Shown here: piece after piece, positions 16,601 through 25,550 of the stretch
How positions within the stretch are numbered: position 1 is the first letter of the stretch
Layout of the letters: every line of letters starts with the position of its first letter
Origin: an uncultured bacterium
GTDB taxonomy: Bacteria > Verrucomicrobiota > Lentisphaeria > Victivallales > UBA1829
Direction: 5' to 3'
Assembly: GCA_902802585.1 (NCBI GenBank)
Contig: CADCMR010000013.1
Location: 107,861 to 171,860, forward strand
DNA: 64,000 bases
Notes under the pieces: model-generated
What the model was told of the DNA's origin: nothing
Seen by the model: the letters and a program-made list of their open reading frames with translations, nothing else
Databases searched by the model: none
Program-made: the position numbers and the translations under genes

Positions 16601-18177
16601 TCCGCGCCGCGCACGAGCGAGAGGGTCGCGCCGGACGAGATGCCGCAGCTGCGGAGGGAGCCTCCGGACAGGACGAATGCCTTTCCTCCGGAGAATACGT
16701 CGCCCGTGAGGAGTTTTCCGCCGGAGGAGAGCACGATGGAACCGCCGGAGGAGACGGTGCAGGACTGTGCGCTGCCCGCCACGTTGAGTTTCCCGCCGGC
16801 ATAGACCGTGATGCGGGTGGCGGTGGCTCCGGCGGACAGGGTTTCGACGCCGCGGAGCTCGCCGATCGTATGCCCCCCGCCGTTTTCGACGGTCATGGTC
16901 GCGCCGGACGAGATAACGACATTGTTCACCCTGCCGCCGGACTTGACGATCTCCGTTCCGCGGATGGTCCCGTGGTCATGGTAGCCGCCATTTTCGACGC
17001 GGATCAGACCGCCGACTCCGACGTTGGCGCTGCTGGCACGGTCATAGAGATAAAGCGTGCCGCCGCCGTTGACCGTCGCGCTGTTCAGCGCACATCCGTC
17101 GTTAATTACGGCAGACGCGTTGCTGACGGTCAGGTTTTCCACGCGTCCTCCGGAAGTGCCGCTGGTCCTGATGTGCATGATGCCGCCGAGCAGTTTGTCG
17201 TTGATGGATGTGCCGCCCGAAACCAGGATGTAGCCCGCGCTGTAGGTGTTGCCGACGGCGCTGCCGATCACCGTGACGGAGCCGCCGCTCACCGTGAACG
17301 AGGAGGCGCTGGCGCCGGAATGGATGTAAAGCGAACCGTCTCTCATAATGTTGGAGCCGAGGGCGACGCCGGCCGTCATGAGCACCATGGAGCCGCCGCT
17401 TATGACGGTATTGGACGCCACGCCCGCCCTGGAAACGCGCAGGAGGCCGCTGCTCACCGTCGCGGAGACGGCGGACCCGCCGGTCAGGATGTCGATCACG
17501 CCGCCGGATCCGTAGGCGTACAGGAGGACGCCGCCGCCGTCCGCGATCGCGGACCCGCCTTTCGTCACGGTCGTCGTCGTGGCGGTGCCGCCGGAACTGA
17601 CGACCAGGATGCCGAAGGAACCGACGGTGTTGCCATGCCCGCTGCCGCCGTTGTGGATCGTCACGCTCGCGATGCCGACGCCGTTGCCGATCTGCGCCCC
17701 CTGCAGGCTTCCGCCGCTGGAAATGCTCGCGATCCCAGATTCCAGGTTAACCGCGCTCGCCACGCCGCCGACGGTCAGCGCCAGCGTGCCGCCGGAGATG
17801 ATGCGGACGGAGCTCGCGTAGCCTTTCACCAGCGCGCTGCCGATCATGCCGTTCCCCGTGAGACCGAGCGCGCCTCTCCCCGAGATGACCGCGTTGAACA
17901 CGCGTCCGCCCACGGCGGCGACGACCCCGCTGGAGCCGATGGTGGTGTTGTACACAGTGCCGCTGGTCAGGATGGCGAGGCTGCCGCCTGAAGTAATCCT
18001 GGCGGAGGAGTCCACGCCGCCCGCCTGGATGTTTTCGAGGCCGCCGGCATAAATGCTCGCGCCGCTGACGAGACCGCCGCTGAGGATGTTCACGACGCCC
18101 TTGCTCAGGATGATGGGGGAGTTTAGCGTTGCGCCTTTTGAAACGGTGCTGGTTCCGCTGGAGATCACGACTGCCAT
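13651..18177 (-). CDS. giant repeat surface protein: AIDA-type repeats plus FG-GAP/VCBS-like repeats
   Basis: This 1508-residue protein is mostly short beta-solenoid-like repeats with the pattern SGGxxxxxxVxxGGxLxVxSGG, as in AIDA-type passenger domains. Two related modules of about 110-125 residues interrupt or close the solenoid (about 555-680 and 1108-1215). Each runs IDFDIS, TLTVG-A, TYxLA, LGTLTVG. The last 290 residues contain about seven FG-GAP/VCBS-like units with calcium-type loops such as GDFNGDG and GDFDGNG. I see no classical signal peptide and no autotransporter barrel, so export needs another route. A role in adhesion or as a cell-surface layer is inferred. Confidence 0.8.
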   Translation of the reverse strand: MAVVISSGTSTVSKGATLNSPIILSKGVVNILSGGLVSGASIYAGGLENIQAGGVDSSARITSGGSLAILTSGTVYNTTIGSSGVVAAVGGRVFNAVISGRGALGLTGNGMIGSALVKGYASSVRIISGGTLALTVGGVASAVNLESGIASISSGGSLQGAQIGNGVGIASVTIHNGGSGHGNTVGSFGILVVSSGGTATTTTVTKGGSAIADGGGVLLYAYGSGGVIDILTGGSAVSATVSSGLLRVSRAGVASNTVISGGSMVLMTAGVALGSNIMRDGSLYIHSGASASSFTVSGGSVTVIGSAVGNTYSAGYILVSGGTSINDKLLGGIMHIRTSGTSGGRVENLTVSNASAVINDGCALNSATVNGGGTLYLYDRASSANVGVGGLIRVENGGYHDHGTIRGTEIVKSGGRVNNVVISSGATMTVENGGGHTIGELRGVETLSAGATATRITVYAGGKLNVAGSAQSCTVSSGGSIVLSSGGKLLTGDVFSGGKAFVLSGGSLRSCGISSGATLSLVRGADVTLITVFSGGKVTGAFDAANPVGSAYSLTVSAGGIVDFDISAIAAANTALIGGMNNINAASTAVFTLTVGAAQAHATYTLASGANGFNRSISVVNTAGTKLGTLTVGNTVTIGETAYTLDLANDGVLSVTVGEKTEVFTGDLTNAEKVISSGIVAVEVNVNTNGILTVRSGGVATDIAVNASGTMNVSSGGSAAGVTVNSNGTVNLTGNGSLADVEVNGGGLLAVSSGGKLSHTTVLLGSGGSVIVAADGGMMTDVSFIGSGEIEFANNRIMSKVLLDSGASMLVTSRGSAIVTTVNEGILTILSRAAAQYTTLNESGRMDIGEGSADLTVMNGGSMNVLYHGAATDTTVDSGGIVHVFSGGEIRSTVVNSGTVYVSSGGAVDHITLNDGGGLTFYGSAVSANEITLNSGASMWVKGVDGNMRVTKVTLNNGGYAVVSSATFQGWVSSGGTLVLLSGGTAGSAATVLSGGRLFVLKDGLADQCALNAGGSITVSSGGSMRNVIINGFCDNDGVASNCPVASGGLMVIGSGGIASLAVVRSGGGLIIHGVASDCNVITGGSMHIYSGGRITGGIKVADGATINVYDDGIIDFDISALGPGKPVIMTNLSVVKGTPTYTLTVGGAQTEGTYSLAENAAGFSKTITVVSTSGDELGTLTVGGTATIGGQEYTLNLGGDNTLSVTVGGAPGPQPATMPFFTGDFNGDLFDTLAAQKDSTVTIYMNGEPWGLGLTLDPGWNVVGTGDFNNDNLDDFLRVNTEGYVVGEMSNGNGTFTPQVLNLKNAGWDILGTGDFNGNGSDDILIANPTGASETVGLLGYWESGVTWTLINGYSPEWECVSTGDFNGDGKCDMLWRNSFEGEGGLTYNAYCTWIVEDPIDWRMVSVANPDEWNFLCSGDFDGNGSHDIAMINDVGVVGIWGVTDGYLSSWSILSAVTSEWKLAGVADFNADGTDDIAWCNTGTGLTGYWQINDKQLTTWQNIAVIS

Positions 18178-18304
18178 AGTGTTGACCTTTCTTCCCGGTA
18201 TGAGAGATGATTATGTGATTTTGAAAAAAGTCGGATAATGGTTTGCGGACGCGGGAAAATCGTTGTCCTGTTCAGATGCTATTGTTTTAGTTGGGATTTC
18301 CCGT

Positions 18305-18333
18305 AATATATCACGCTGAAAAAGAAAATACAA
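18305..18333 (-). promoter_or_regulatory. promoter of the giant repeat protein
   Basis: On the minus strand: TTGTAT (18333-18328), 17-bp spacer ending TGA, TATATT (18310-18305). It leaves an untranslated leader of about 120 nt with a GAAGAAAGG-like ribosome site. Confidence 0.6.
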
Positions 18334-18380
18334 ACATTTTTTTGGGAAATTAAGGAAAAAAGCGACAAAAAACGGGCGTG

Positions 18381-18412
18381 AAAAAAAGCCGGAATCCACG
18401 GCGGACTCCGGC
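18381..18412 (-). terminator. rho-independent terminator of gatB
   Basis: Minus strand: a 10-bp stem (18412-18403 with 18397-18388, one G-T pair), 5-nt loop, then seven T (18387-18381), 31 bp after the gatB stop. Confidence 0.85.
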
Positions 18413-18442
18413 GCGTTTTTACAGGAACATGCAGGGGAGCGG

Positions 18443-19885
18443 TTACTTCAGCTTCTCCTGGAACATCTGGATTGCAAGCTTCGGGTTCGCCTTGCCCCGG
18501 CTGAGCTTCATGAGCTGGCCGACCAGATACTGGAGCACGGCGGTCTTGCCCTCCTTGAACTGCTGGACCTGCGCGGGATTCGCGGCGATCACCTGGTCGA
18601 CGAGCGCGAGGATGGCGCCCTCGTCGGAGACCTGCACGAGCCCCTTCTCCTCCACAATGGACTTCGGCTCCTTGCCCGTCTCGAACATCTCCTCGAAGAC
18701 CTTTTTGGCGGTCTTGGAGTTGATAGTGGAAGCGTTCACGAGGTCGGCGAGCGCGGCGAGGCCGGCGGGCTTCACCTTGCAGTCCGCGAGCGTGCCGCCG
18801 GATTCACCGAGCTTGCGGAGGAGTTCCGACGTGAAGAGGTTCGCGATGATCTTGGAGGCGGAGGATCCTTTCGCCGCCGCCTCGAAGAATTCCGCGTAGG
18901 AACGGTCGGAGGTCAGGACCTGGGCGTCATAGGGCGTCAGACCGTAATCGCGGACGTAGCGCTGGCGCTTGTCTGCGGGGAGCTCCGGCAGGGCGGCGCG
19001 GAAGGCGTCGAGCTCGGCGTCGGTGAACACGATCGGCAGGAGGTCGGGCTCGGGGAAATAGCGGTAGTCGTTGGCGTTTTCCTTGGTGCGCTGGACCACG
19101 GTCTCGCCGAGCTCGTCGTTCCATCCGCGGGTGTCCTGCTCGATCTCCTGGCCGTTTTCCAGCTCGACAAGCTGGCGTTTGATCTCATACAGGATGGCGC
19201 GGTGTGCGGCGCGGAAGCTGTTCAGGTTCTTGATCTCGACCTTGGTGCCGAATTTTTCGGTGCCGTGCGGCCGCAGGGAGATGTTCACGTCGAAGCGCAT
19301 CTGCCCCTTCTCCATGTCGCAGTCGCTGACGTCGGCGTACTGCATGATCTCCTTGAGGGAGGAGAGGTAGGCATAGGCTTCGTCGGCGGAGCGCATGTCC
19401 GGCTCGCTGACGATCTCGATGAGGGGAACGCCGGAGCGGTTGAAGTCGAGGCCGGTGCAGTTGGAGAAGTGGGTGGACTTGCCGGGGTCCTCCTCCAGGT
19501 GCATGCGGGTCATGCCGATCCATTTGTCGGGGAGCGGTTCGCCGGAGAAGCCCGTGCCGAAGATGTGGATGCGACCGTTTTTGCAGATGGGCAGGTCGTA
19601 CTGCGTGATCTGATAGTCCTTCACGAGGTCCGGGTAGAAATAGCTCTTGCGGTCGAACTTGCTGAACTTCGCGATCTCGCAGCCGCACATCATGCCCGCG
19701 ACGACCGCCTTGCGGACCGCCTCCTTGTTCACGACGGGCAGGACGCCTGGCATGCCCATGCAGACCGGGCAGGTGTCGGTGTTCGGCGGCGCGCCGTAGG
19801 TGTTTGGGCAGGAGCAGAACATCTTGCTTTTCGTGCGGATCTGCACGTGCGCTTCGATTCCGATCACGGGTTCGTACATCGTCAT
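18443..19885 (-). CDS. gatB: aspartyl/glutamyl-tRNA(Asn/Gln) amidotransferase subunit B
   Basis: This 480-residue protein has the GatB zinc region (CSCPNTYG ... CPVCMGMPG), the catalytic-core motifs KFDRKSYFYPDLVKDYQITQY and SFRAAHRAI, and a C-terminal YqeY-like tRNA-binding domain. With GatA and GatC it converts misacylated Glu-tRNA(Gln) or Asp-tRNA(Asn) to the amidated form. GatA and GatC are not in the window. The ATG at 19885 follows GGAG by 8 nt and gives the normal length. The upstream open frame was rejected. Confidence 0.94.
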   Translation of the reverse strand: MTMYEPVIGIEAHVQIRTKSKMFCSCPNTYGAPPNTDTCPVCMGMPGVLPVVNKEAVRKAVVAGMMCGCEIAKFSKFDRKSYFYPDLVKDYQITQYDLPICKNGRIHIFGTGFSGEPLPDKWIGMTRMHLEEDPGKSTHFSNCTGLDFNRSGVPLIEIVSEPDMRSADEAYAYLSSLKEIMQYADVSDCDMEKGQMRFDVNISLRPHGTEKFGTKVEIKNLNSFRAAHRAILYEIKRQLVELENGQEIEQDTRGWNDELGETVVQRTKENANDYRYFPEPDLLPIVFTDAELDAFRAALPELPADKRQRYVRDYGLTPYDAQVLTSDRSYAEFFEAAAKGSSASKIIANLFTSELLRKLGESGGTLADCKVKPAGLAALADLVNASTINSKTAKKVFEEMFETGKEPKSIVEEKGLVQVSDEGAILALVDQVIAANPAQVQQFKEGKTAVLQYLVGQLMKLSRGKANPKLAIQMFQEKLK

Positions 19886-19990
19886 GAGGGTGTCTCCGGA
19901 GAAGAATGGGGTTTCGCGGGCGGCTCCCGGTCCGGCGCAAAAAGGGAGGTCCATGGAACCGGCGGCCCGCGGTTTCAGGCATATCGTTCT

Positions 19991-20019
19991 AATATAGCAT
20001 AAAAACAGGGATTCGTCAA
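19991..20019 (-). promoter_or_regulatory. promoter of gatB
   Basis: On the minus strand: TTGACG (20019-20014), 17-bp spacer ending TGC, TATATT (19996-19991), about 105 bp before the gatB ATG. Confidence 0.72.
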
Positions 20020-20102
20020 GAGGAAAGGCGTCCAAAAGCGGAGCATAATGTCGGCGGAGCGCCGAGGAAGCGTGTTTTTGCGGAAAAAAACAAGAAACAT
20101 AG

Positions 20103-20130
20103 TTTCTTTTTCCGAGAAACGTGATATAGT
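20103..20130 (+). promoter_or_regulatory. possible promoter of the dacA-like operon
   Basis: A clear extended -10 (TGA-TATAGT, 20125-20130) but only a weak -35 (TTTCTT, 20103-20108). It lies about 90 bp before the carboxypeptidase start. Confidence 0.4.
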
Positions 20131-20217
20131 ATTTTCAGCATTTTTTCGCAATCGGGGACTACTCATGCAAAACAGATTTGATCCTATTCATCCTATGGGA
20201 ACGGAGGCCGTCCGGAA

Positions 20218-21567
20218 ATGAGCCGCCGCGCCATGATCATATTGATCCTCGCGATCCTCGCCGTGCACGGCATCCTGCTGTGGCTCGTCGTCGCCACCGG
20301 GGAGAACGAACAGCAGAGCGCCGAAATCCGCAAGCAGATCGCGGAAGAAAACGCACTGCTCTCCGAAATGGACGGCGAGGTCCGGTCTGTCGAACAGACC
20401 GACCCGGCGCCGGACGTCCGGACGCCGGACACGGGGGGCTCCGCCGGAAAACAGGATGCCGCATCCTCGCAGGGCGCGGCGTCGCAGCCGAAAACGGGTT
20501 CCGCATCGCAGGGCGCGACGTCTTCCGGGAGGGACCCGGTCGCCGGACTGCCCGCAGTGAAGGACAAGCCCGTGCCGTCCGTGCCGTCCACGACCTACGT
20601 CCGCAGGTCGAAGAAAACCGCCATCCCGAAGCTGGATTTCTCCGGCGCGGCGCGGGACGACGTTTCCGGGCTGAAGGGAATCGCGCTCGCAACGACCGGG
20701 ATTCTGGTCGACATGGACACCGGCAAGGTCCTTTGGGCAAAAAACCCGTCCAAGCCCGTCCCGATCGCCTCCCTCACGAAGATCATGACCATCATGCTCG
20801 CCTACGAAATCGCCATGGACGACGCCTCCCCGTACACGCTCCAGTCCCTGATTCCCGTCACGACCGAGGCGATCAACACCGAGGCAAGCAAGGTCTACTT
20901 CAAAAAGGGCGAGATGTTCACGATCGACGAACTCCTCGTGGCGGCGTCCGTCCGGAGCGCGAACGACGCCGCGCACCTGCTGGCGGAGCACCTCGGCGGC
21001 GGCAAGGCGGACAAGTTCATCGAGGACATGAACCGCAGGGCGAAGGAGGTCGGCATGACCCACACGACGTATTTCAACGCGCACGGTCTCCCCGGAAAGA
21101 CCAAGGCACTCGACAACCAGAGCACGCCCGAGGACCTCGCGCGCCTCTGCCTCGTTTTCCGCAACTACGAACCGCTCATGACGCTCGCCGGAAAACGCAC
21201 AGCGCCGTTCCGCGACAAAAGCTCGCCGGACTACATCCTGCTCCAGAACCACAACAACCTGCTCCCCGGCGCGAAGAACGCGACGACGGGCGTGAACGGC
21301 ATCAAGACTGGATTCACCAACCGCGCGGGTTTCTGCGTGGCGGCGTCCTGCCGGCGCGAAGGGCGCAACCTGCTCGCCATCGTGACGGGCTTCCCGTCGG
21401 CCGCCGACCGCGACGTCTTCGTCCGGGTGCTTCTGGACTGGGGCTACGAGAAAATCGGCGTGGCAAAGCCGAAAGCGGCGGCTTCGACGAAATCGACTTC
21501 GACGAAATCATCCTCGTCTTCCACGAAAACGACCTCGAAAACCACCACAAACAAAAAGGGGCGCTGA
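20218..21567 (+). CDS. D-alanyl-D-alanine carboxypeptidase, S11 family (PBP5-like)
   Basis: A 449-residue protein with an N-terminal membrane helix (about 5-26) and a low-complexity linker rich in Ala, Ser and Gln. The S11 catalytic domain has all three motifs: SxxK in ASLTKIM, SxN in VRSANDAAH, and KTG in IKTGFTN. It trims the terminal D-Ala from peptidoglycan stem peptides in the periplasm. The C-terminus is an unusual Ser/Thr/Lys tail instead of the amphipathic anchor of E. coli PBP5. The ATG follows GGAGG-like bases. It opens the cell-wall gene block. Confidence 0.9.
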   Translation: MSRRAMIILILAILAVHGILLWLVVATGENEQQSAEIRKQIAEENALLSEMDGEVRSVEQTDPAPDVRTPDTGGSAGKQDAASSQGAASQPKTGSASQGATSSGRDPVAGLPAVKDKPVPSVPSTTYVRRSKKTAIPKLDFSGAARDDVSGLKGIALATTGILVDMDTGKVLWAKNPSKPVPIASLTKIMTIMLAYEIAMDDASPYTLQSLIPVTTEAINTEASKVYFKKGEMFTIDELLVAASVRSANDAAHLLAEHLGGGKADKFIEDMNRRAKEVGMTHTTYFNAHGLPGKTKALDNQSTPEDLARLCLVFRNYEPLMTLAGKRTAPFRDKSSPDYILLQNHNNLLPGAKNATTGVNGIKTGFTNRAGFCVAASCRREGRNLLAIVTGFPSAADRDVFVRVLLDWGYEKIGVAKPKAAASTKSTSTKSSSSSTKTTSKTTTNKKGR

Positions 21568-21599
21568 CCGTACAGCGCGGCCCGGCAAGGCGGATTCCC

Positions 21600-22544
21600 A
21601 TGCATAAACAAACGATCCTCGTCACCGGCGGAGGCGGTTTCATCGGCTCCCATCTCTGCGAACTGCTGCTTTCGCGCGGCAACGACGTGATTTGCCTCGA
21701 CAACTTCTTCACCGGCTCGAAAAACAACATTCGGCACCTGCTCTCCGATCCCTCGTTCGAGCTCATCCGCCACGACGTCACCATCCCGATCGAACTCGAA
21801 GTCGACGCAATCTACAACCTCGCCTGCCCCGCCTCGCCCATCCACTACCAGCACGACGCCGTCCAGACCATCCGCACGAACGTCCTCGGCGCGATGAACA
21901 TGCTGGAGCTGGCGCGCCGCCTCCGCATCCCGATCCTCCAGAGTTCGACCAGCGAGGTCTACGGCGACCCGAAGGAGCACCCGCAGCGCGAATCCTACTG
22001 GGGCAACGTGAACCCGATCGGCGTCCGCAGCTGCTACGACGAGGGGAAGCGCTGCGCCGAGACGCTCTTCTTCGACTACCACCGGCAGTACGGCATCCCG
22101 ATCAAGGTCGTCCGAATCTTCAACACCTACGGTCCGCGCATGCTCCCGAACGACGGACGCGTCGTCAGCAACTTCATCGTGCAGGCGCTGAAGGGCAGCG
22201 ACATCACCATCTACGGCGACGGCTCCCAGACGCGCAGTTTCTGCTGCGTCACCGACCTGGTCGCCGGGCTCGAGGCGATGATGCGGACACCGGACGACGT
22301 CACCGGTCCCGTCAACCTCGGCAACCCCGGCGAATTTACCGTCCGCGAGCTCGCCGAGACCATCATCCGCATCACCGGATCGAATTCGAAGATCGTCTAC
22401 AAGCCGCTCCCGCAGGACGACCCCGCCCGGCGCAAGCCCGACGTCTCGCTCGCCCGCGAACTCCTCGGATGGACCCCCGGGATCGGCCTCGAGGACGGGC
22501 TCCGACGGACCATCGACTATTTCCGCAACCTGGAGGAACTCTGA
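21600..22544 (+). CDS. UDP-glucuronate decarboxylase (UDP-xylose synthase), SDR family
   Basis: This 314-residue enzyme has the NAD-binding motif [11 protein letters not shown] (about 9-19), the decarboxylase hallmark CPASPIHYQ, the catalytic SCYDEGKR (YxxxK), and [11 protein letters not shown]. It converts UDP-glucuronate to UDP-xylose, a donor for surface polysaccharides. It starts 32 bp after the carboxypeptidase and its TGA overlaps the murF ATG by one base. UDP-glucuronate 4-epimerases lack the CPASPIHYQ motif, so UXS is favoured. Confidence 0.88.
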   Translation: MHKQTILVTGGGGFIGSHLCELLLSRGNDVICLDNFFTGSKNNIRHLLSDPSFELIRHDVTIPIELEVDAIYNLACPASPIHYQHDAVQTIRTNVLGAMNMLELARRLRIPILQSSTSEVYGDPKEHPQRESYWGNVNPIGVRSCYDEGKRCAETLFFDYHRQYGIPIKVVRIFNTYGPRMLPNDGRVVSNFIVQALKGSDITIYGDGSQTRSFCCVTDLVAGLEAMMRTPDDVTGPVNLGNPGEFTVRELAETIIRITGSNSKIVYKPLPQDDPARRKPDVSLARELLGWTPGIGLEDGLRRTIDYFRNLEEL

Positions 22545-23929
22545 TGTTCGACGTCTCATTCACGCTCCACGAATTGCTCCGCGCCACGGAAGGCCGCCTC
22601 GTCGGCGACAACGCGCCCGCCTCGGTCGATTCCGTCTTCACGGACACCCGCGAAACCGCGAAGAACGCCCTCTTTCTCGCGTTCTCCGGCGAATCGTTCG
22701 ACGCCCACGACTATCTTGCGCAGGCTGTCGCGAACGGCGCTTCGCTCCTATGCGTCGAGGAATCCAAGCTCGGCAAGCTCCCGCCGGGCGTCCCCGCCAT
22801 CTCCGTGCCCTCGACCGTCACCGCCTTCCAGCGCATCGCACGGTTCCACCGCCTGCGTTTCCCGGACCTGAAGGTCATCCTGCTCTCCGGGTCCTGCGGC
22901 AAGACCAGCACGAAGGAATCCCTGCGGGCGATCTTCACGCACGCGCTGGACTCCATCAGCGTGCTGGCGACCGAGGGCAACACCAACAACCAGATCGGAC
23001 TGCCGCAGAACCTGCTCCGCCTCAACGCACGCCACCGCGTCGCCATCCTGGAGGCCGGAACCAACCATCACGGCGAACTCGAACCGCTCTCCTACTGCGC
23101 CATGCCCGACCTCGCAATCATCGTCTCCATCGCGAACTGCCACCTCGAATTCCTCGGCTCGCTCGAAGGCGTCGCGCAGGAGAAATCCAAGCTCTTCACG
23201 CACCTCGCGCCCGGCGGATTCGCGGTCATCCCCGCGCAATGCCCCGGACAGGACATCCTCGCTCGCGCCGCCGCGCCGTTCCGCACCGGCACGTTCGGAT
23301 TCGCCGACACCGACGCCGACCTCACGGCGAACTACCTGGGCGGCAACCTGCACGGCGCGAAATTCACGCTCACGCGCACCTCGACCGGCGAGACCGTCTC
23401 CGTACAGTGGGGCATCCCCGGCCGCCACCAGGCGGGCAACGCTGCTGCCGCCGCGCTCGCCGCGCTGACAATGGGCATCCCGTTCGAGGTCATAGCCGAG
23501 GGACTTTCGCGCACGACGCTCCCCGGACTCCGTATGCGCGTCACCGAACACGGCGGCTCGACATGGATCAACGACGCCTACAACGCCAATCCGGACAGCA
23601 TGGCAGCGTCGCTGAACTGGCTTTCCGAATTCGCCGATCAGAAGAAGCTCGTGCTGATTCTCGGCGACATGGGCGAACTCGGCGAATCCAGCGCCGAGGG
23701 ACACCGCTCCGTCTGCATCCTCGCGAAACACCTCTTCCCGGACGCACGTTTCCTCCTTATCGGTCCGCACATGACCGCCGCCGCGCAGGAAACCAGCCTG
23801 GACTGCACAGCATACCCGTCCGCGCGGAAAGCAGCGGAAGCCTCTATTCAGGTCGAGGCGGGAAGCACGGTCTTCCTGAAAGCATCCCGTTCGACGCATC
23901 TTGAGCTTCTGGAACCCGCCGGAGCCTGA
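22544..23929 (+). CDS. murF: UDP-N-acetylmuramoyl-tripeptide--D-alanyl-D-alanine ligase
   Basis: 461 residues with the Mur-ligase ATP loop GSCGKTSTKE, the magnesium-site region EAGTNHHGEL, and the MurF motif INDAYNANPDSM. MurF adds D-Ala-D-Ala to the tripeptide, the last cytoplasmic step of the stem peptide. The start overlaps the UXS stop (TGATG), and the stop lies 4 bp before the murE ATG. The order murF then murE is the reverse of the common dcw cluster. Confidence 0.93.
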   Translation: MFDVSFTLHELLRATEGRLVGDNAPASVDSVFTDTRETAKNALFLAFSGESFDAHDYLAQAVANGASLLCVEESKLGKLPPGVPAISVPSTVTAFQRIARFHRLRFPDLKVILLSGSCGKTSTKESLRAIFTHALDSISVLATEGNTNNQIGLPQNLLRLNARHRVAILEAGTNHHGELEPLSYCAMPDLAIIVSIANCHLEFLGSLEGVAQEKSKLFTHLAPGGFAVIPAQCPGQDILARAAAPFRTGTFGFADTDADLTANYLGGNLHGAKFTLTRTSTGETVSVQWGIPGRHQAGNAAAAALAALTMGIPFEVIAEGLSRTTLPGLRMRVTEHGGSTWINDAYNANPDSMAASLNWLSEFADQKKLVLILGDMGELGESSAEGHRSVCILAKHLFPDARFLLIGPHMTAAAQETSLDCTAYPSARKAAEASIQVEAGSTVFLKASRSTHLELLEPAGA

Positions 23930-23933
23930 CGTC

Positions 23934-25439
23934 ATGCCGCCGCTCCCCCTGTCAGCTTTCGCCGAAGCGCTGAAACCGTTGCTGGTCGCGCCGTTCGTAC
24001 CGGCTGAAAACCCGCTCATTTCCGCAGTCGCGAACAATTCGTCGAAAGTCACGCCCGGCACGCTCTTCCTCGCGATCAGGGGCGCGAAAACCGACGGCCA
24101 CAGGTTCCTCCCCGACGCCGTCCGGAAAGGCGCGTCCGCGCTCGTCGTCGCGGCGGACTACGACGGTCCCCTGCCCTCCGGCATTCCGGTTCTCCGTGTC
24201 GCGGATTCCTATTTCGCGTGGTCGGTCGTCTGCGAGACGTTCTTCCGGCGTCCCTCGGACGCGTTCCGTGTGCACACGGTCACGGGGACCAACGGCAAGA
24301 CTTCGACCGCGTATTTCATGCGGCATTACCTTGATTCGGTCAAATCCGGCGCAAAGACCGCGCTGGTTTCGACCGTCTGCTGCGACCTCGGCGCGGGTCC
24401 GGAGCCGTCCGAGCACACCACGCCAGACGCTTTCACGCTCCAGGAGATGTTCGCCGCCATGAAATCCAACGGCGTCACGGACGCGGTCATGGAGAGCTCC
24501 AGCCACGGACTGCACCAGCACCGATCCGGCACGCTAAAATTCGCCTCGGCGGCGTTCACGAACCTCACGGGCGACCACCTGGACTACCACGGCACGATGG
24601 AGAACTACTACCAGGCGAAGAAGATCCTCTTCCGCGAGCTGCTCGCCGACGGCGCCCCGGCAGTCATCAATACCGACGACCCGTCGGGCGCACGGCTTGT
24701 TTCCGAACTGGAACACGAACGCCCGGGGCTCCGCATCCTTCCTGTTTCCTTCATGGGACGCCCGGACTCTTTCTGCTCCCTGCGGAAGCTCCGCCTCGCC
24801 CCGGCTTTTTCCGACCTCGAATTCACGCTCGACGGACATGATGCGTCTCTGCGCCTGCCTCTGCCCGGCGCGTTCAACGCGGCGAACTGCCTGACCGCGC
24901 TCTGCATGGCGTACGGAACCGGACTGCCGCTCGACGCGCTGCTGGAAGCCACGGCGTCCATGCCGCACGTTCCGGGCCGGCTTCAGGCGGTGCCGCTGGC
25001 GTGCGGCGCGACTGGATTCGTGGACTACGCGCACACGGACGATGCGCTGGAACGCGTTCTGGGCAGCCTGCGCGAGGTTTTGACAAAGGGCGGACGCCTG
25101 ATCGCGGTCTTCGGGTGCGGCGGCGACCGGGACCGCACGAAACGCCCCAGGATGGGCGCCGCGGCGGCGCGTCTCGCCGACCTCGCGGTTCTGACCAGCG
25201 ACAATCCGCGTTCCGAGGATCCCGTGTCCATCATCCGCGAGATCGAATCCGGCATCCCCGCCGGGACGCGCTATCTCGTGGAGCCCGACCGAGCGAAGGC
25301 GATCGAACTTGCCGTTGGCGAAGCGCGCAAAGGCGACATCCTGCTGGTGGCGGGCAAGGGTCACGAGACCTGGCAGGAGACGCGCGAGGGAAAGCATCAT
25401 TTCTCGGACATCGAAATCCTGAATCGTTTTCGTCCATGA
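23934..25439 (+). CDS. murE: UDP-N-acetylmuramoyl-L-alanyl-D-glutamate--2,6-diaminopimelate ligase
   Basis: 501 residues with TGTNGKTSTAYF, the MESSSHGL and NLTGDHLDYHG motifs, and DNPRSEDP. DNPR is the meso-diaminopimelate specificity signature (lysine enzymes differ there), so the wall should be DAP-type. The ATG at 23934 follows GGAG by 9 nt. A TTG at 23901 inside murF would add 11 residues and is less likely. It probably ends the transcription unit, since GT39 has its own promoter. Confidence 0.93.
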   Translation: MPPLPLSAFAEALKPLLVAPFVPAENPLISAVANNSSKVTPGTLFLAIRGAKTDGHRFLPDAVRKGASALVVAADYDGPLPSGIPVLRVADSYFAWSVVCETFFRRPSDAFRVHTVTGTNGKTSTAYFMRHYLDSVKSGAKTALVSTVCCDLGAGPEPSEHTTPDAFTLQEMFAAMKSNGVTDAVMESSSHGLHQHRSGTLKFASAAFTNLTGDHLDYHGTMENYYQAKKILFRELLADGAPAVINTDDPSGARLVSELEHERPGLRILPVSFMGRPDSFCSLRKLRLAPAFSDLEFTLDGHDASLRLPLPGAFNAANCLTALCMAYGTGLPLDALLEATASMPHVPGRLQAVPLACGATGFVDYAHTDDALERVLGSLREVLTKGGRLIAVFGCGGDRDRTKRPRMGAAAARLADLAVLTSDNPRSEDPVSIIREIESGIPAGTRYLVEPDRAKAIELAVGEARKGDILLVAGKGHETWQETREGKHHFSDIEILNRFRP

Positions 25440-25442
25440 CAC

Positions 25443-25471
25443 TTGAAAACACCTGTTTCGCGGTGTAAATT
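25443..25471 (+). promoter_or_regulatory. promoter of the PMT-like glycosyltransferase
   Basis: TTGAAA (25443-25448), 17-bp spacer, TAAATT (25466-25471), 80 bp before the ATG. Confidence 0.6.
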
Positions 25472-25550
25472 ATTTACTCTTTTATTTCCTGATAACCATG
25501 GACGGTCCGTCTGTGCCAGATGACGGATTCATGTCCGCATCATCCGCATC

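Noticed and set aside
13894..17991. 1365-codon open frame opposite the giant repeat protein
   Set aside because: It is a shadow of the repetitive G+C-rich gene on the other strand. It has biased Asp/Val/Arg content, no domain and no ribosome site.
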